From: Pinus tabuliformis
Lineage: Eukaryota > Streptophyta > Pinopsida > Pinales > Pinaceae
Length of the DNA stretch: 64,000 bases
Direction: 5' to 3'
Assembly: GCA_031772625.1 (NCBI GenBank)
Contig: CM062817.1
Span: 890,926,184 to 890,990,183, forward strand
Shown here: piece after piece, positions 60,026 to 64,000 of the stretch
Numbering within the stretch: the first letter of the stretch is position 1
Layout of the letters: each line of letters starts with the position of its first letter
Program-made: the position numbers and the translations under genes
Notes under the pieces: generated by a model
Told to the model about the DNA's origin: nothing
Databases searched by the model: none
Seen by the model: only the letters and a program-made list of their open reading frames with translations

Positions 60026-62550
60026 AGTACCTAGTGACTGCTTGAAAACGACACACAATTAATGTGTTACAATCTAGGCATGAAGGATTGAGATGATGCA
60101 ACACATAGGGCTCCAAGAAGAAAAAGTTACACTAAGTAAAATAAGACCAAAGGTGGCCTTAATAAGCTAAATGATAGTTCTCATTACCAAAGGGAGTCTC
60201 TAAAATCAAATCGTAGGAAAATTTTTGGAGGGGGTTGTAGCAACTACAACACATTCTTATTGTATTCATGTTAATTTTCTTGCATAATTTTATAACTTTA
60301 TTATTTTCATAATTTAGTTGAATTTTTAATATTTTACCCTATCACAATGGTGACAATTAACATCTTGTTGAATTGATATCAACAATTTATTTTGAGTGAT
60401 ACAGGTAATAGGTTTGTGAGCACTAGGAATTGTTGGATTCTCTTTCAATCTTCATTCAAGCACATGGATCACGTGCTTTACAGTGATCACATGTCCCCAA
60501 GTTCGAATCATATGTTATCCACCCGAGTGGGTGGCCTCTAGGAGAATTTTTTTTGTCCCATTATTCCTAGCTTGCTAGCTAGTATCTCTCTAAAAATCCA
60601 CATAATATAGCCTTAAAATCCCTCCATATATGCTCAAGTTAGTGTTTTGTGACATCTATCTTACATAATAGATGATGGTGGCTCATACATTGTAAGGTAC
60701 ATTAACCATTTTTTTAATCAAGCGCTTTCATTTAATGCTTAAGAGCATATTGGCATGGATCACAAGTTGAGTTGGATGATTGATCACTTTTGGTTGTATT
60801 CTTGTTCCCATGCTTCTTGGTGGTTATCCTTAGCCCCTAGTCTATTGTGACCTACTTTGAGCCCTTTCATTTCCATTATACAATAGGGTAACTAAGAGGA
60901 GGCATTGATTGATGTTGCATGTCCATGGTAATACATACTTAACACTTTCCACCTATCCCCATATCCACATCCCATTATTTAGGTTGATTGATATATGCCA
61001 CTAGTATTGTCTCCTTATTTCCCCCATTATTGAGTGGGGGTCTAGAAAAATTTCCCTCAGAGGTTGATGCAAAAAAAATAAAAGAAAGAGGATGGGTCAT
61101 TATGATAAAATATAAAAAAAAATAATTGGAATATAATAAATTAGGTGGATAAAATCCTAGCCTCAGCTCTAGCCCTAATCTAGTTCCTGACCAATACATG
61201 AGAAAATCAAAATGAAAGGAACTTTGATTTACCAACCCTAATCAGAAATGAAATGCTTCATCTTTAAGGGGTAATTGATGCATAACTAATGCTTGTGTCC
61301 CAAGGTATAAAATAAAAAGAAAAATGGCCCTAAAATCTCTAAAAAATCCTTCGCAAGGTTTGTCACCTAGAATCCATCAAGGAAACTTATAATAGCATTC
61401 CTAAACCATAAATCACTAATAGATTAAAAATCACTAGGGTTTAAATGCGAGGCTTTCTCTCTCTTACTTGCTCTAACCAAGGTCTTCAACCTTTGACCTT
61501 GCATTTCTTTTCTGACTCCATATACCCAAGATTGACATGACAATAATATTTTTGTGTCATTTTTTGAAGATTTTAATATTTTTCTTCTTTTTTATAGTAA
61601 ACTAGGGTTAGGTTATGAGAAAATCTACATCAAATAACATAAAGTACATTAAATATCATAATCCTAGGGTTAGGCTTTACATCTCTTTAATTGAAAAAGG
61701 AAAAACATCATTGTTTTGCATTTTTCAACCATGATTCTATGAATGATGTCTATGGTTTAATAGTTGTATTGTGCATTTTCAGAAATTAAAAAAATTCTAT
61801 AATATTTTCCCTTATTTTCCCATTAAAAAAAAATTGATAGTTTGTTGTTTATCATCAATTGCAGGTTGCTTTTTTGTTGCTATCATAAATTTTTCATGCT
61901 ACAAATTGTCCTTATTTTAAACCCCAATATATAACAAAAACCATTTAAATAAGGTAGCATGTGTTTGGAATCTATTTGAGCATCTCTAGGACTTATATCA
62001 TCCCTCTAGAGTAACTTACCATAGGTTCTTTGAACTTGCTACCTGATTTCACCGAAAGACCTACCTCTTTGAATACTATTACTGAGTGTCTAATTATAGA
62101 GTTCTTAGAGTGTATATAGCCTGGGAATTATTGTTTACTTAATCTCCAAGACCTACAGAAGCATCCCTTATGGGGATAATTTCCACCAATATAATAATAA
62201 GGGAAATGCCACTAAGGTGACTATGGTAGTTGATCTCATTGTTGCCCTTCACCTAGAGTGCCTAGTGAGGTTTCGCACCAAGCTTCTAGATTTTGTCATG
62301 ACATGGCCTACTTTTATGTTATGTCCATATATGAATTTCCCAATGATGACTTAGTTACCTCTCATTTGTGTTAATTTTTCTTAGGGCTAGATTTTTCTTT
62401 GCTTTGATAATTACATTTCATTATTTCCATATTTAAATTCACACCATAGCATCATATCATTATTCAAATTTACATCATTATTCAACAACATATGCAACTA
62501 CCAAGAAAGAAAAATATTATCATCAATGCAGTAGAACATAAAAGAACAAT
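60026..62550. other. AT-rich DNA, no gene recognised
   Basis: No convincing open frame or transposon end. A possible SINE-like trace near 60456-60560 (TTCGAATC, ending in a T run) is too weak to call. Confidence 0.35.
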
Positions 62551-62559
62551 AGAAGAAAA

Positions 62560-63530
62560 TCATTCACACATAGAGACACCAGGATTGGTCGAAGACTAGG
62601 GAAAAACCCATTATGGGGAAAACCCTTTCAAATTCTTCTTCTTATTAGATTTTCATTTAATGATTCAACAAAGAGAGAGTACAATGAACCATATCTTCAA
62701 CCATAAATCTATCCAGAAAAAATCAACTAAACGATATCCATGAGATGAACCCAACCATGCCAATAATCAAAACCCTAATTCAGGAGCCTGTAATCAACTG
62801 TCGCTGTTTGTGGTCAACTGGTGAAAACTTCGGTCAACTAAAAAAAAAACTTCAGATTCCATTCGCATGGAGGAAGAGACATGTGTGTCACTGAGAGCTT
62901 ACAATCGCAACATTGAGCCTGAAAGCCTATGAATACAGTTAAAAATTGCCTTACACAAGCCTGCAACTATGAACCAAAACCCTAGAAACACGCATGAGAT
63001 TCATACCCTGTAATCTCGTACCTATACCAACCAATTTATGTGAAATTGCCTCAGACCTGTGAGAGCCAAACCAAGGAAGAGAATAGAAAAATTTCTCTTG
63101 ATGATGTCCAAATGAAGTTGAGGTCACTTGTATTTATAGCCTTCCAAGGGTGTCCAATTTTCTTTAGGGTCAGCCTGGTCAAATATGCACATGTCAGCTT
63201 TTAATTCAAAAATACACTTTCCCTTGTCCAAATTGAATGCTTCAATAATCAAAATTGGTCCTCTTGAAAAGAGGAATCTAGTCCCATGGTTGGAATTTGT
63301 CACTGAGCTTCCAAATTAAAACACCCTCTCATCTAGGGAGAAATTCCAATAGCATCATGTAATCATTGCAAGTATCCTGTCATCAAATCATATCCTCTCT
63401 CAAGTATTTTGTCATCAAATGTCATCATTGCTAATCTCGATTCATCTTTGCTTAATCTTGTTTATCTCTTAATTATCCTTGTTCATATGTTGAAAATTCT
63501 TGAATCTAAAAGAAGAAAAATTTGACATCA
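62560..63530 (-). mobile_element. Possible minus-strand LTR remnant
   Basis: On the minus strand TATAAATA (plus 63131-63138) is preceded by typical promoter spacing and followed by about 550 bp that ends with GGGTTTTCCCCATAATGGG and TTTTTCCCTAGTC (plus 62610-62640), a motif style common near the 3' end of Copia LTRs. No PBS, matching second LTR or coding region is seen. It could also be a host promoter and first exon. Confidence 0.3.
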
Positions 63531-63990
63531 AAGGGGAGCTCAATCTACCACCCTCTATCCATTGGGGAGCGATGACTACCAACTAGAATCACTTCTAGCG
63601 GGGAGCCCAGTGCTACTACCCAGGAAACATTAGCGGGGAACTTAATCTATGACCCACATCAACATAGGAGAGCCTAGATCAATCCATAACAACATCAGCG
63701 AGCACATCTCAACCTGAAACTGCATCAGGGAGATTAGTCTCAACCTGGAATATCATGGGGGGAGAAAAACACCTCCAACCCCATATCAAGCAATAGGTGA
63801 TATAGGGGACACATCTCAACCCATCCTATTTCCCACTGAGCTTCCCAACAATGACCCTCAATATTCATGTGGTATAACACCTGCATCATAATCAGCTTCG
63901 GTTGTACACCCCCAAGTACACTCTCAACCTGTTGCCTAGACGAGGAGTGGTATTCCCAACAAGCCCAACTTGTGGGTACGATAACAACTA
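63531..63990. repeat. Degenerate repeats built on GGGGAGC...CTACC
   Basis: Roughly 30-60-bp units starting GGGGAGC, GCGGGGAGCCC, GCGGGGAACTT, CAGGGAGATT or GGGGGGAGAA and ending in CTACC, GACCC or CAACC recur to the window edge. They adjoin the possible LTR on the left. Hypervariable tandem repeats near the 3' end of Tat-type elements are a known source of such arrays, but no element is proven here. Confidence 0.4.
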
Positions 63991-64000
63991 GGGTATAATT

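Noticed and set aside
60456-60560. Possible tRNA-derived SINE (TTCGAATC box, terminal T run)
   Set aside because: No convincing A box at the right distance, no tail on the correct strand and no target-site duplication found.

Overview
The window looks like non-coding, repeat-dominated nuclear DNA of a seed plant with a large genome, most likely a gymnosperm and probably a conifer. The reasons are: plant host-gene fragments (NOMO, IQM and eL18 families), few genes, very long Tat-type Ty3/Gypsy and Ty1/Copia elements, and a GIY-YIG remnant of a Penelope-like element. From memory, Penelope-like 'Dryad' elements have been reported in conifers. The species cannot be named from sequence alone, and I see no convincing intact host gene.

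Layout. 1-2046: NOMO (nodal modulator) pseudogene without visible introns, followed by a weak LRR-like remnant. 3405-24600: one near-whole 21.2-kb Tat-like Ty3/Gypsy element with 5-bp target-site duplications (ACCAG). Its LTRs are about 7.2 kb, longer than its 6.7-kb internal region, and each carries a coding region of about 1,250 codons. 25078-26754: minus-strand retroposon with a 14-bp target-site duplication and an A/T-rich tail. 27.2-28.0 kb: unrecognised host-gene-like remnant. 28139-34113 (+) and 37045-42721 (-): two related Copia elements with short LTRs. The first has an R3HCC1L-like host fragment in its leader, the second an eL18 fragment. An IQM-like exon lies between them. 42.7-47.9 kb: AT-rich DNA with a CACTA-like MITE, TA microsatellites, the Penelope-like remnant and local duplications. 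47.9-55.4 kb: two decayed pieces of a second LTR family, facing each other, with the same coding-region-in-LTR layout; one is split by a 618-bp fold-back MITE. 55.4-64 kb: mostly unassigned DNA with degenerate minisatellites and a possible minus-strand LTR.

The most interesting observation is the LTR-borne coding region. It is seen in a young element with two nearly identical LTRs and again, as a remote relative, in the decayed family at 48-55 kb. The young element also places its extra RNase H between protease and reverse transcriptase. The insertions give a partial history: the decayed Tat pieces and the AT-rich background are old; the MITE entered one of those pieces later; the Copia elements and the giant Tat element are recent, as their LTR pairs are still about 97-99% identical by eye.
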